Shown in pieces: positions 24,579 to 33,435 of a DNA stretch of 64,000 nucleotides; the stretch's first letter is position 1, and each line of letters begins with the position of its first letter. Source of the stretch: Nonomuraea cypriaca (GTDB taxonomy: Bacteria; Actinomycetota; Actinomycetes; Streptosporangiales; Streptosporangiaceae). The translations under genes were made by a program, and so were the position numbers. The DNA lies in assembly GCF_015645445.1 (NCBI RefSeq), contig NZ_JADOGI010000011.1:23889-87888 (forward strand). The letters are read 5' to 3'. The notes under the pieces were generated by a model. That model did not search any database and was not told where the DNA came from. It saw nothing but the letters and a program-made list of their open reading frames with translations.

Positions 24579-24603
24579 CGATAACAGCTATTATCGTTAT
24601 AGC
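24579..24603. promoter_or_regulatory. Overlapping palindromic operators between quinone oxidoreductase and TetR genes
   Basis: CGATAA-N6-TTATCG (24579-24596) is a perfect 6-bp inverted repeat; it overlaps GCTAT-N7-ATAGC (24587-24603). The AT-rich block lies midway between divergent starts at 24552 and 24647 and is the probable binding site of the TetR product controlling both directions. Confidence 0.6.
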
Positions 24604-24646
24604 AGCGCCTAATTACGGAAGTCAACGTTTCCGTTAAGCTGGGAGA

Positions 24647-25198
24647 GTGAACGAGGGCAAGGTACGAGGTCGGCCACGTGATCCCGCCGTCGGCATGGCC
24701 GCACTACGTGAAACGCTGGCGCTGCTCGACGCGCACGGCTACGACGGGCTGCGCATGGCCGATGTCGCGCGCAACGCCGGGATCGGGCTCAACTCCCTCT
24801 ATCGGCGCTGGCCGACCAAGTACGCCCTCGTCGTCGAGGCGCTGCGGGCCGCGGCCGCCACACACGACATCGAGCCCAGCGACGACCCGCTCGAAGACCT
24901 GCTGGCCGGGCTGGTCAGGATCGCCGACGGCCTCGCCCACCGCGCCGGACCGCTGCTCTCCGTGCTCCTGTCCGATCCCACGTCCCAACTGGCCACCGCG
25001 GTGCGTGAGGCCAAGATCGAGCCGTTGCGCGCCGCCAACCGCGAACGCCTGCGCCGGGTGGTCGGCTCGGTGCCCGACCTGGAGACCCGGGCCGACGCGG
25101 GACCGGGCCTGATCTTCATCCACATGATGATCCACGGCAGCCCACCCGGCGAGGCGCTGATCCGCGAGGAGATCCTTCCAGTCATGATCAAGCCGTGA
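24647..25198 (+). CDS. TetR-family regulator
   Basis: 183 residues from a GTG preceded by GGGAGA. HTH at residues about 18-60 (GLRMADVARNAGIGLNSLYR then RWPTKYALV); the C-terminal helices end SPPGEALIREEILPVM, matching TetR_C_16/AcrR-type members. Divergent from the quinone oxidoreductase/SARP pair, whose intergenic palindromes it most likely binds. Confidence 0.87.
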   Translation: MNEGKVRGRPRDPAVGMAALRETLALLDAHGYDGLRMADVARNAGIGLNSLYRRWPTKYALVVEALRAAAATHDIEPSDDPLEDLLAGLVRIADGLAHRAGPLLSVLLSDPTSQLATAVREAKIEPLRAANRERLRRVVGSVPDLETRADAGPGLIFIHMMIHGSPPGEALIREEILPVMIKP

Positions 25199-25278
25199 TC
25201 TTCTGGGCTACATCCCCATAGTTGAAGGGTGCTGTCCGCGAAGGCGCGCGGCTCCCGTGACACGTGGTGAGGCGGAGC

Positions 25279-27183
25279 TCAGTGCATGCGGAAGTCGTAA
25301 GCCGCAGGCAGGGGGTGCTCGCGGCGGATCCGCTCGGGATCGGTGTCCGGGTGGCGTAGCTCCTGGTAGCGGAACCAGAGCTCGTCCAGGGAGACCTCGC
25401 CCTCGCGCAGGTTGTGCACCGAGATGCCGCGGTCGATGAGCGCTCCGGCCCTGTCCAGGTCGCCCGCGCCGACGGCGGCCTCGGCCTCGCGCAACCGGAT
25501 CAGCCCGAGCGCCCGGTCGCCGGGCTTGAGCCGGTCGATCAGCGCCAGCGCCTCGGCTGCGCGGCCGGCGGCGAGCAGGGCGCGCAGGGTCTCGGCGGTG
25601 AGCGCGACCACGTTCTCCGCCAGGGCATGCGCCTCCGCCAGGAGGTCCGCGCCGGGTCCCGAGCCCGCCAGCCGGGCGCTCTCGGCCAGGCAGCGCAGGG
25701 CCCAAGGGGTACGACGGTGTTCCAGGGACTCCCGCCACGCCCGCTCGGCCCCCTCGCGGTCGCCGTCGGCGTACCGGACCAGGCCCAGGTGGTAGAGGGC
25801 GTGCCAGCCGGCCGGATGCCTTTCGAGTAGCTCGCGCCAGCGACTCCCCGTCACGGGTGCGGCGGGCGGGTCGCACTCGGGCAACCGCCCGGTCTCCAGA
25901 AGTTCCCGCCACGGGCGCTGCTCCTCGCCGGTCTCACCGAAGTCCAGCTCCGGTACGGCTTCCGCCGCGACCTCCAACGCGCCCCATCCCGACCCCCGGC
26001 TCAGCAGCGCCGGCGGCTCCTTCGAGGGAACGGATGGAAGGCGGTCGAGGGTTTCCCGCGGGACCAGGCGGTCGACGGCGGCCGTGGCGGCGCTCGTGGC
26101 CTCGCCCCACGGACCGTGGGCCGACGAGGGGTCGAGTTCCAGCAGGCCAAAGGCCTCCGCCCAGGTCCACGTCGCGCCGCCCGGCATCGGCACGTGCTCC
26201 AGCTGCGTCCTGGCCAGCCCCGCCTGGATCTCCAGATAGCGCGACGACGGCCCGCTCAGCCACTCCTGCCAGCGGCGGCCGCCCGGTCCCTTCCCCCAGT
26301 GGAAGAGCTTGCGCCCGCGCAACCGGTCGGTCGACACCTGCACGAGCCCTCTGCCCGAGGAGTCGACGGCGGCGATCCACCGCCGCTCCCCCGCCGGGAT
26401 CTCGAAGAAGTAGTCCGCCGAGTTCCGCGCCGTGTCGGTGTAACTGCGGTCGCGCCCGTCCGGCGCCGGAAAGTCTTCCAGCCGGAGCACGGCGGTGTAG
26501 TCGAAGTGGTACGCCTGCGTGGCCGGAGCCAGCACGCGCACCCCTGCCGCCTCGGGGACGGCGATGTTCGACCACCAATAGGCGGGAACCGGCTCGGCGT
26601 CCGGGTTGTGCAGTGTGACCTCGACGAACAGGACAGGCGACTCCTTGGGCAGCCAGGCGTCGATCCGCAACACCAGCCGACGCATCCGCTCGAACTCGTA
26701 CATGCGCAGCATCGGCGTTCCGTCGGTCCGCATCAGGCGTACGGCATGCAGAGGCGAGCAGGTCAGCGGCCAGTGGCCGGTCGCGCCGAGGTTCCACTCC
26801 ACGCCGCCGGCCAGCCAGGCGTCGCGCAGCGCCAGGTTCGCCGGCTGGAGAATCGGGTTGCGGTGCAGCAGTTCCCGGCCCGAGGGGCGGTGGACGAGCG
26901 ACCAGAGCCGCCCGCCGTACGCGGGGAGGAAGGTGGCGGTCAGCACGTCGTTCTCGAGGACCACCACCGGCAGGTCACGCTCGGTGCGCGCACGACTGTA
27001 GCCGTCCTGCGCCGTGTAGGGCAGGAGTGAGTACGGCTGGCCGTGCTCGATCTGGGCCGTCATTTCCTCATCCGCCCCGACCACGCCACGCTTGGCCCAG
27101 GTGCCGCGCAAGAGCGGCAGCGGGCTGGCGGCGGGCGGGTCGGCGGCGGGCAGGCGCATCGTGCCGGTTCGCAGGACAGACAT
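25279..27183 (-). CDS. DUF5107-domain protein with C-terminal TPR repeats
   Basis: About 634 residues from an ATG at 27183 with GGGGGA upstream. N-terminal beta-rich DUF5107 ([69 protein letters not shown]), which resembles the galactose-mutarotase/hydrolase supersandwich fold. The C-terminal 250 residues are alpha-helical TPR-like repeats ([20 protein letters not shown]). DUF5107 proteins often accompany sugar ABC systems; a sugar-type binding protein lies 0.3 kb away in the same direction, so a role in glycoside handling is plausible. Catalysis is unproven. Confidence 0.8.
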   Translation of the reverse strand: MSVLRTGTMRLPAADPPAASPLPLLRGTWAKRGVVGADEEMTAQIEHGQPYSLLPYTAQDGYSRARTERDLPVVVLENDVLTATFLPAYGGRLWSLVHRPSGRELLHRNPILQPANLALRDAWLAGGVEWNLGATGHWPLTCSPLHAVRLMRTDGTPMLRMYEFERMRRLVLRIDAWLPKESPVLFVEVTLHNPDAEPVPAYWWSNIAVPEAAGVRVLAPATQAYHFDYTAVLRLEDFPAPDGRDRSYTDTARNSADYFFEIPAGERRWIAAVDSSGRGLVQVSTDRLRGRKLFHWGKGPGGRRWQEWLSGPSSRYLEIQAGLARTQLEHVPMPGGATWTWAEAFGLLELDPSSAHGPWGEATSAATAAVDRLVPRETLDRLPSVPSKEPPALLSRGSGWGALEVAAEAVPELDFGETGEEQRPWRELLETGRLPECDPPAAPVTGSRWRELLERHPAGWHALYHLGLVRYADGDREGAERAWRESLEHRRTPWALRCLAESARLAGSGPGADLLAEAHALAENVVALTAETLRALLAAGRAAEALALIDRLKPGDRALGLIRLREAEAAVGAGDLDRAGALIDRGISVHNLREGEVSLDELWFRYQELRHPDTDPERIRREHPLPAAYDFRMH

Positions 27184-27257
27184 GGTTGGTCCCCCGGAAG
27201 AAGAGGTTTCTTTGCTCATTCAATGATCAGCCCTGTCAATCGTCGGAGCGGGCCGCG

Positions 27258-27484
27258 ATGAAGGAGCACATGCAAGAGCTGAAGACGGCGCACGCCAAGG
27301 GCGGCAAGGTCGTCTGCTTCTTCCAAAGCGCGCAGAAGTTCAAATCGAGGTACGCGACGCTCGGCTTCAACGACGACGCGAACCTGGACGAAGGCGCCAT
27401 GTGCCGACCTCCTTCGCCCTGACGGAGTTGACCGCCATCGAGGAGGCCCGGATCGCCGAGCTCGTGAAGAAAGCGGTGAGCTGA
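27258..27484 (+). pseudogene. DUF1801-family protein, internally deleted and frameshifted
   Basis: The start reads [20 protein letters not shown] then [20 protein letters not shown], jumping from an N-terminal helix straight to the middle of a DUF1801 (YdhG-like) domain, so about 60 residues are deleted. At GAMxPTSFAL one G is missing (ATG TG-CCG ACC), shifting the frame; the true tail LTAIEEARIAELVKKAVS continues in the next frame to the TGA at 27482. Two independent lesions in 230 bp make it a clear pseudogene. Confidence 0.75.
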
Positions 27485-27505
27485 GGACTGAGCAAGTCCA
27501 CGAGC

Positions 27506-28555
27506 TCAGCCGTACATCGCGCGCGTGTAGTCGGCGTGGGGCTTCCAGTTGGGGAAGGCCCAGTCGTCGTGGTCCACCTCGGCGCCCTTGTTCCTGGCGG
27601 CGGCGATCGCGCGGTCGCGTTCGGCCTCGGACCTGTCGCTACCGACTCCCAGCAGCCTCGACCACCTCGGCATGAGCAGCAGCGTCTCACCCGCCGTCCA
27701 CGGTCCGCTGAAGTAGTAGCCGGCCGCTCCGACGGCCCAGCGGGCGCGCGCCACGTCGTCGGCCCACGAATTGGACCCTGGGGCGATCAGGCCGTCCCTG
27801 CGGAGCGACACGAGGAACTCGATCGCGTTGACGTAGGGGGCGGCGTGGTAGGCGTACTCCCCGGTGCGGTAGAGCAGTCCCGCGCCTCCCTCGAAGCCGC
27901 CGGCCTGGGCCAGCTTGTCCACCTCGAACCCCAGCCGGAGCGGCATCCCGATACACCAGACGAACCCGTGCGCCTCGCCGCCCGACGACTTCTGTACGGC
28001 GCTCGCCGCCGCGCGGAACGCGTCATAGGTGGCCGGCGGGGCGTCGGGGTCGAGGCCGGCCTTGGCCACCATCTCGGTGTTGAACCAGTTGGCCGTCATG
28101 TACTGGTGGTAGTCGTAGATCGGCCAGGAGTAGACCTTGCCGTCGACCATGTGGATGCCCTCGTACAGGGAGTCCTTCAGCCTGGCCATGGTGGCGTCGC
28201 TCAGTTCGAGCGGTGCCACCCAGCCGTCCTTGATGAGCTGGCGGACCGGGGCCTCCAGGCCCACGTTGGCGTGGATGTCGGGCAGTTGGTCACTCTGCTT
28301 GGCGAGCTGCATCACCTGCGGGAACTTGGCCGCGCTGACGTTGGTGTACTCCACGGGCAGCCCGCCGGACGACTTGGCGAACCGCGCGAAGTGCTTTTCC
28401 TTCGCTTGTTCCAGGCTCTTCTCGGGGTCCCACCAGGTGAGGGAGGTCCGCGAGGTAGCGGGCGCGCCCGTGCCCCCGCCGCATGCCCCGCGGGAGGCGG
28501 CCGTTGCCACGATGCCTGACGTCTGGACGAACCTGCGGCGACTCAGCTTGCGCAT
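27506..28555 (-). CDS. Sugar-type ABC transporter solute-binding protein, shortened
   Basis: 349 residues. Tat-like leader MRKLSRRRFVQTSG, then a degenerate lipobox (SRGAC instead of LxxC). SLTWWDPEKSLEQAKEKHFA and LPDIHANVGLEAPVRQLIKD, YDYHQYMTANWFNTEMVAKA and a GPWTAG loop are typical of family 1 carbohydrate-binding proteins, which are 410-450 residues. After TAGETLL the sequence jumps to the C-terminal piece DDWAFPNWKPHADYTRAMYG, implying an internal deletion of about 80 residues. No permease or ATPase gene is near. It may be non-functional. Confidence 0.7.
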   Translation of the reverse strand: MRKLSRRRFVQTSGIVATAASRGACGGGTGAPATSRTSLTWWDPEKSLEQAKEKHFARFAKSSGGLPVEYTNVSAAKFPQVMQLAKQSDQLPDIHANVGLEAPVRQLIKDGWVAPLELSDATMARLKDSLYEGIHMVDGKVYSWPIYDYHQYMTANWFNTEMVAKAGLDPDAPPATYDAFRAAASAVQKSSGGEAHGFVWCIGMPLRLGFEVDKLAQAGGFEGGAGLLYRTGEYAYHAAPYVNAIEFLVSLRRDGLIAPGSNSWADDVARARWAVGAAGYYFSGPWTAGETLLLMPRWSRLLGVGSDRSEAERDRAIAAARNKGAEVDHDDWAFPNWKPHADYTRAMYG

Positions 28556-28739
28556 TCGGACGGACCACCTTCCAGGGCGGCGGCAGGCGTGAGTAAACGA
28601 TTTCTCGGAAATTAACTATCCGAGCAGCGTGCTGTCAACCCCGCACATAGTCAGGTGGAAAAAACGCGAGCTCATATGAGGTTGCGCGGTTTCCCCTACA
28701 TTCCAGAGGGGGTGGAAATCGATTACCAACATGGGAAAA
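28556..28739. other. Upstream region of the binding-protein gene
   Basis: About 180 bp without a gene. It is A+T-richer than the flanks and holds GGAAGGTGG upstream of the binding-protein start, but no clear promoter hexamers or palindrome could be assigned. Confidence 0.4.
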
Positions 28740-28764
28740 TCCCGGCCCCCTTCGAGGGCCGGGA
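28740..28764 (-). terminator. Intrinsic terminator after the ABM gene
   Basis: Read on the minus strand, TCCCGGCCC / GGGCCGGGA form a perfect 9-bp stem with a 7-nt loop and are followed by TTTTCC, 6 bp after the stop of the gene at 28771. Confidence 0.75.
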
Positions 28765-28770
28765 CGGCGA

Positions 28771-29061
28771 TCAGTACTCGTCCAGGACCTCGATGTCCTC
28801 CCCGGTGGCCTCGCGGACCACCTCGAACGCTGCGACGCCCACGGCGGTGGGAGGGATCGTCTGGCGGGCCGCCTGCAAGCTGGCGGCGGAATCCCAGCGC
28901 CAGACCCCGACCCATGTCCCGTCGTCGAGCCGGCCGAGGCGCGCTTCGGTGAGGCCGGGCAGCGCGTCCCTGGTGGCGGCGACCAGAGCCGCGTGCCGAG
29001 CCCGGACCTCGTCGGCACCTGCCGCGTCGGCCTGGAAGCGGGTGATGCTGATGACAGGCAT
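28771..29061 (-). CDS. Antibiotic-biosynthesis-monooxygenase (ABM) domain protein
   Basis: 96 residues of the dimeric ferredoxin-like ABM fold: ISITRFQADAAGADEVRARH, LPGLTEARLGRLDDGTWVGV, WRWDSAASLQAARQT. Members include cofactor-free quinone-forming oxygenases and stress proteins. It is a single gene with its own terminator, transcribed away from the MFS exporter at 29258; the TAGA-rich stretch at 29073-29116 between them probably holds its promoter. Confidence 0.8.
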   Translation of the reverse strand: MPVISITRFQADAAGADEVRARHAALVAATRDALPGLTEARLGRLDDGTWVGVWRWDSAASLQAARQTIPPTAVGVAAFEVVREATGEDIEVLDEY

Positions 29062-29187
29062 ACCTGTATCCCCTCTCTAGAGTTCACATCTAGTGATTTA
29101 GTCTAGAAATAGACTCTAATTAGGGCGATGTCAAGCGGATGACATCGGAAGTGACCTGCGCCCAGCGCGGTCTGCCCGGCGCCCCGC

Positions 29188-29245
29188 TTGACACATACCC
29201 CCAGGGTGTATGTATCTTTCCGAAATACATACCCCCTACAGGTAT
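29188..29245 (+). promoter_or_regulatory. Promoter of MFS gene with two CsoR/RcnR-like operators
   Basis: TTGACA at 29188-29193 and TATCTT at 29213-29218 (or TGTATC at 29211) form the promoter. Two inverted repeats built on ATACCCCC overlap it: ACATACCCCC-A-GGGTGTATGT (29193-29213) and ATACC-N7-GGTAT (29229-29245, with the core ATACCCCCTACAGGTAT). The G/C-tract flanked by ATAC/GTAT is the pattern bound by CsoR-family (DUF156) repressors of Cu, Ni, formaldehyde or persulfide. The regulator gene itself is not in this window. Confidence 0.6.
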
Positions 29246-29257
29246 CTGGAGAAGCTC

Positions 29258-30688
29258 ATGTCCGAACCATTCCCGCGGCGCTGGACCGCCCTGGCGCTGA
29301 TCGCCGCCGCCCAGTTCATCGTCATCATGGACACGTCGATCATCGGCGTAGCCCTCCCCCGCATGCAGGAAGACCTGGGCTTCTCCCAAGAGAGCCTGTC
29401 CTGGGTCTTCAACGCCTACGTCGTCGCCTTCGGCGGACTGCTGCTCCTCGGCGGCCGGCTGTCCGACCTGTTCGGCGCCCGCAGGTTGTTCGGCGCAGGC
29501 TGGCTCATCCTGCTCATCGGCTCCCTGGTGGCGGGCATCGCCCCAGAAGTGTGGGTGGAGCTCACCGGGCGCGCCGTTCAGGGCGTCGGCGCCGCCCTGA
29601 TCGCACCGTCCGCCCTCACCCTGCTCATGATGCTGTTCGGCCACGACCCCAGGGAGCTCACCAAGGCCCTCGCCCTGTACGGCGCCGCCGCACCGGCGGG
29701 CGGCACCGCTGGAGTGTTCCTCGGCGGGGTCATCACCGAGTACCTGAGCTGGCCCTGGGTCTTCTACATCAACATCCCCATCGCGCTCGTCGCCCTGCTC
29801 GCCACCGGCCCGCTGATGCCCGCCGCCCAGGCCCGGCGCGGCTCCGTCGACGTGCTCGGCGCGCTCACCGTCACGCTCGGCCTCGGCGCGGCCGTCTACG
29901 CCATCGTCCGCGCGCCGGAAACCGGCTGGGGCTCCGCGCAAACCTGGCTGGTGCTGGCCGGCGCCGTGGCGCTGCTCGCCGCGTTCGTCGCGATCCAGGC
30001 CCGCCGCCGCGAGCCGCTCATGCGCCTGTCCATCTTCCGCACCCCGGACCTCGCCGCCGCCAACCTCACCCAGCTGCTGCTGGGCGGGGCCTGGATCCCG
30101 ATGTGGTTCTTCCTCAACCTCTACCTGCAGCAGGTCCTCGGCTACAGTGCCTTCCCCAGCGGTGCCGCGCTGCTGCCGATGACCGTCCTCATCATGATCG
30201 GCATGATCGTCCTCGCTCCCAGGACCATCGGCCGGTTCGGCCCCAAGTCGATGACGGTCACCGGGCTGACCCTGCTCGCGGCGGGCATGGCATGGCTGTC
30301 GCTGATCAGCCCGCAGGGGAGCTTCGCCGTCGACGTCCTGCCTCCCAGCCTCGTCGCCGCGCTCGGCATGTCACTGGCCTTCATCCCCTCCCTGGGCACG
30401 GCCATCTCCTCCGCGCGTCCCGAGGAGGGCGGCCTGGCCTCCGGCATCGTCAACACGAGCTACCAGGTCGGCTCCGCGCTCGGCCTCGCGGCGATGACCG
30501 CCGTGGCCGCCGCCAACGGTTCCGGTCAGCTCGGCAACCTGCCCGCCCTCACCAGCGGCTTCTCCGCGGCGTTCATCGGAGCGGCCGGCATCGCCCTGGT
30601 CGGCGCGCTTCTCGCCGCCGCCACCCTGCGCAGGCGCGGGGCCGTACGCACTGAGCCCGCCGAAGAGTCCGCCTCCACCCGCGGCTGA
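29258..30688 (+). CDS. MFS drug exporter of the DHA2 (14-helix) type
   Basis: 476 residues; ATG at 29258 with GGAGAAG upstream. Fourteen helices; motif A-like GGRLSDLFGARRLF, motif C-like YGAAAPAGGTAGVFLGGVIT, and DTSIIGVALPRMQEDLGFSQ, WVFNAYVVAFGGLLLLGGRL at the N-terminus typical of EmrB/QacA-family proton antiporters. Control by a CsoR-type operator is unusual for this family, which is normally TetR- or MarR-controlled, and points to a metal, aldehyde or sulfane-sulfur signal. Confidence 0.88.
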   Translation: MSEPFPRRWTALALIAAAQFIVIMDTSIIGVALPRMQEDLGFSQESLSWVFNAYVVAFGGLLLLGGRLSDLFGARRLFGAGWLILLIGSLVAGIAPEVWVELTGRAVQGVGAALIAPSALTLLMMLFGHDPRELTKALALYGAAAPAGGTAGVFLGGVITEYLSWPWVFYINIPIALVALLATGPLMPAAQARRGSVDVLGALTVTLGLGAAVYAIVRAPETGWGSAQTWLVLAGAVALLAAFVAIQARRREPLMRLSIFRTPDLAAANLTQLLLGGAWIPMWFFLNLYLQQVLGYSAFPSGAALLPMTVLIMIGMIVLAPRTIGRFGPKSMTVTGLTLLAAGMAWLSLISPQGSFAVDVLPPSLVAALGMSLAFIPSLGTAISSARPEEGGLASGIVNTSYQVGSALGLAAMTAVAAANGSGQLGNLPALTSGFSAAFIGAAGIALVGALLAAATLRRRGAVRTEPAEESASTRG

Positions 30689-30827
30689 CCTATGGAGGAC
30701 TCGCCGCATGGAACACCGCGCCCGGCTCCCGCGCTCTGGGGGTCGGGCGCGAGGACGTGCGGACAGCAGGCTCGGCGCGGGTCGTATCCAAGAACCTGTG
30801 AGCGGCGGTCATAGCGGCTCTGCATGA

Positions 30828-31004
30828 TGCGCGGACGAGCGGCGGCAAAGCGAGCACGAGAAGGGCCTCCAGCTCTACGGGCACTCCCGCCCCGAGGACT
30901 TCCTCATGTCCATCGGCTGGGCAGCCGGTGACGTGCTCACCCTTGGCGCCAGCTCCACCTGCCTCTGGCCCAACGGCACCCCGGAGCCCTCCTCCACCCC
31001 CTGA
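30828..31004 (+). pseudogene. Unidentified 3' gene fragment in the MFS-Ohr gap
   Basis: Between 30689 and 31012 there is no full gene. A plus-strand frame open from 30828 encodes HEKGLQLYGHSRPEDFLMSI then GWAAGDVLTLGASSTCLWPN before a TGA at 31002. Codon usage looks genuine, but there is no start codon upstream of the central Met and no family is recognised. Confidence 0.3.
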
Positions 31005-31012
31005 CCAGGGCT

Positions 31013-31498
31013 TCAGGGCGCGAGGCTGATGGTGGAGGGGATGCCCTGGCGGGTCATCTTCGCGTACGGGCACAGCGCGGTCGCCCGCGCCAGCAGCGGG
31101 GTGGCCGTTTCGCGTTCGACTCCTGGCCAGGTCACGACGAGGTCGGCGCGTAGTTGATAGCCGCCGTCCGCGGGGTCGCGGCCGAAGGCCACGCTCGCCT
31201 CCACCGTGATCGGTCCGGGGTCGAGGGAGTGCTGGCGGGCCAGCAGGCTGAGGGCGCCGTGGAAGCAGGCGGCGTACCCGGCGGCGAAGAGCTGCTCGGG
31301 ATTAGGGCCGGCGGTGCCGCCGCCCAGTTCCTCGGGCATCCGCAGCTCCAGGTCCAGGGCCCCGTCGGCGGAACGGGCATGGCCGGTGGCCCGGCCGTGG
31401 GCGGAGCTGCCGCCGGTCACAGTGACGTGCGTGGTGTAGAGCGGTTTGAACGCACGGCCGCTGTAATCGTGCTCCGTGGACAATATCGGGTCGTTCAC
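31013..31498 (-). CDS. ohr: Organic hydroperoxide resistance protein (Ohr/OsmC family)
   Basis: 161 residues from a GTG at 31498 with AAAGG upstream. Both redox cysteines are in context: AAGYAACFHGALSLLAR (peroxidatic) and ATALCPYAKMTRQG (resolving), and NPEQLFAAGYAACF and GGTAGPNPEQ are Ohr-specific rather than OsmC-specific. It reduces organic hydroperoxides using lipoyl-type thiols in the cytoplasm. Usually paired with OhrR, which is absent here. It follows the sigma-like gene at 31551 by 52 bp on the same strand. Confidence 0.9.
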   Translation of the reverse strand: MNDPILSTEHDYSGRAFKPLYTTHVTVTGGSSAHGRATGHARSADGALDLELRMPEELGGGTAGPNPEQLFAAGYAACFHGALSLLARQHSLDPGPITVEASVAFGRDPADGGYQLRADLVVTWPGVERETATPLLARATALCPYAKMTRQGIPSTISLAP

Positions 31499-31550
31499 CG
31501 ATTGTGCCTTTCGTACCGCGGCCACACGAGGAGCTGTGGCCGGGCATCGC

Positions 31551-32279
31551 TCATGGGCGGTGCCAGCGCCGCAACTTGTCGGGGTTCAGGACGATCCAGA
31601 CCGCGGTGACCTCGGTCCCGGCGACGCTCACGCCGACCGCCGCCACGGCCTGGCCCGCCCGGCGCAGCACCAGACCTGTCCGGCCGTTCACGGATTCCAT
31701 GGCCACGTCGGTGCCGGGTTGACCGGTCAGCAGAGCCGTGACGAACCGGGCGACCGCGTCCGCGCCATGGGTCGGGCGTACCGGGGCGCGCAGCTTGCCG
31801 CCGCCATCGCTCACGACCATCGCATCCGCGGCCAGAACCGCCCGCAGCGCCTTCGTGTCCCCCTTGCCGCACGCCGCGGCGAACCGGCGCGCGACCCGAT
31901 CGTGCCTGTCCCGCATCGCTTGCCTGGACCCGGCCGGGTGCTCCGTCAGGCCGGTGACGAACTCGGGCCGCACAGGAACGCCGGGCGCCGCGGCCGAGCC
32001 GCGTCGCGGGGTGCCGATGGGGGCCTGGACGCCGTTGATGACCGGGGCGCCGGTGGCGAGCCGCTCCAGGCAGATGCCTCCGGCGACCCGCGTCAGCCAG
32101 GCACGCGGCACCGCGATGCGGTCACGTTTCGCATCGTCGAGGGCATACCAGCGGCGATAGGTCTCCTGGACGATCCGGTCGGCCGTTTCCGCCGAACCGA
32201 ACATCCACAAGGCGACCTCGAGCAGGTGCTCCCGTTCGTCGAGCATCTCCGCCAGCGTCTCGGCGCCTGCCTCGGTCAT
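31551..32279 (-). CDS. Sigma-2/SnoaL protein lacking sigma-4 (ECF41-related)
   Basis: 242 residues. The first ~85 resemble sigma-70 region 2 but are degenerate (ALWMFGSAETADRIVQETYR, VPRAWLTRVAGGICLERLAT). The middle, where the sigma-4 helix-turn-helix should be, is a short Gly/Pro/Ala linker (GTPRRGSAAAPGVPV). The C-terminal 130 residues are a SnoaL-like domain with both motifs diagnostic of ECF41 factors: DGGGK and NPDKL. Without sigma-4 it cannot recognise a -35 box as a normal ECF, so it may be a decoy, an anti-sigma-like regulator or a ligand sensor for the complete ECF41 gene directly upstream. ATG at 32279 is chosen. Confidence 0.7.
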   Translation of the reverse strand: MTEAGAETLAEMLDEREHLLEVALWMFGSAETADRIVQETYRRWYALDDAKRDRIAVPRAWLTRVAGGICLERLATGAPVINGVQAPIGTPRRGSAAAPGVPVRPEFVTGLTEHPAGSRQAMRDRHDRVARRFAAACGKGDTKALRAVLAADAMVVSDGGGKLRAPVRPTHGADAVARFVTALLTGQPGTDVAMESVNGRTGLVLRRAGQAVAAVGVSVAGTEVTAVWIVLNPDKLRRWHRP

Positions 32280-32441
32280 ATCCCGCCACCCCCGCAGCTG
32301 GGAGAGTGCGTGCGAAGCCGCTCCTGTCGCCAAGCCGTGGCCGGCCCGGCGTGGCGGTCGGCCAACGGGATCGTCAGCACTGTTTCCTCTGTTCTTCGGT
32401 GTCGACGGTCAAGACCCCTATTGTGACGTCCGTATGCCCTG

Positions 32442-33359
32442 TCAGATCTGCTGGCGCCCCCGGAAACGGGACTGTTCGAACGCGTCGAGTTTGGCCGGGC
32501 TGACGATCCACATGACGTGATGGATGCCCTGCGGCGAGCCCTCGATGGTGAGCAGTGTGGGCGCGCTGTTGGGGCGGGGTACGATCACGCCGGCGCGCCC
32601 GTTCACCTCGACCCACGTGAGGTCGGCGCCCGACCAGAACCGCGGCGCGTACGCGGCGACGAACCTCGCCACGCGGTCGCCGCCCAGCAGGGGGAACCGC
32701 GCCGCCCCTCGCATGCCGTTGCCGTCGGAGGTGCTGACGACGTCGGCGGCGAAGAGGTCTTCGAGAGCGGCGACGTCGCCCGTTTGGGCGGCGGCGACGA
32801 AGACCTTCATGAGGCGCCGGTGTTCGGTCTTGTCGATGGGCTCACGTCGTTCGGCGCCCAGACGTTTGCGGGCGCGGCTCACCAACTGGCGGGCGTTGAC
32901 CTGGCTGAGCTGCAGGATCTCCGCGATCTGCGCGTAGGGGTACACGAACGCTTCGCGCAGCACGTACGCGGCCCGCTCAGTGGGAGTGAGCCTCTCGAGC
33001 AACAACAGGAGGGCGAGTTCGAGCGCTTCGCCTCGTTCGGCGCCGAGCGCGGGGTCGAAGCTGGTGTCGACGGGCTCCGGGAGCCACGGACCTATGTACG
33101 ACTCACGGCGCGCGTGGGCGGACTGGGCGACGTTGATGGACAGGCGTGTGGTGATCGTCGCCAGGAACGCCGACGGATTCTCGATGGTCGCGCGGTCGGT
33201 GTTCTGCCAGCGCAACCAGACTTCTTGCAGGATGTCCTCGGCTTCCGCCGCGCTGCCGAGCATCCGATAGGCGATGCCGAAGAGGCGCGGGCGCAGCTCG
33301 ATGAAGGCGGAAGCGGCCCGTTCGAGCGCTTTTGCCGGATCCAGGGATTCTGTATGCAT
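32442..33359 (-). CDS. ECF41-group RNA polymerase sigma factor with C-terminal SnoaL domain
   Basis: 305 residues: region 2 (FIELRPRLFGIAYRMLGSAA, EAEDILQEVWLRWQ), the ECF41 linker motif WLPEP at 92-96, region 4 (RLTPTERAAYVLREAFVYPY, AQIAEILQLSQVNARQLVSR) and a SnoaL-like domain with DGNGM and SPAKL in place of DGGGK and NPDKL. In ECF41 factors the SnoaL extension tunes sigma activity in cis instead of an anti-sigma factor, and the known target promoter is TGTCACA-N16-CGTC. A match (TGTCACA-N16-TGTC) lies at 38173-38199, before the epimerase-like gene heading this block. Confidence 0.9.
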   Translation of the reverse strand: MHTESLDPAKALERAASAFIELRPRLFGIAYRMLGSAAEAEDILQEVWLRWQNTDRATIENPSAFLATITTRLSINVAQSAHARRESYIGPWLPEPVDTSFDPALGAERGEALELALLLLLERLTPTERAAYVLREAFVYPYAQIAEILQLSQVNARQLVSRARKRLGAERREPIDKTEHRRLMKVFVAAAQTGDVAALEDLFAADVVSTSDGNGMRGAARFPLLGGDRVARFVAAYAPRFWSGADLTWVEVNGRAGVIVPRPNSAPTLLTIEGSPQGIHHVMWIVSPAKLDAFEQSRFRGRQQI

Positions 33360-33435
33360 GTCTACCCCGCGCCCTTCGATGCATCGGCGTCGTTCACGCC
33401 GTCGGATGCCGAGACTGGCAGGACAAAAGCTCCGT

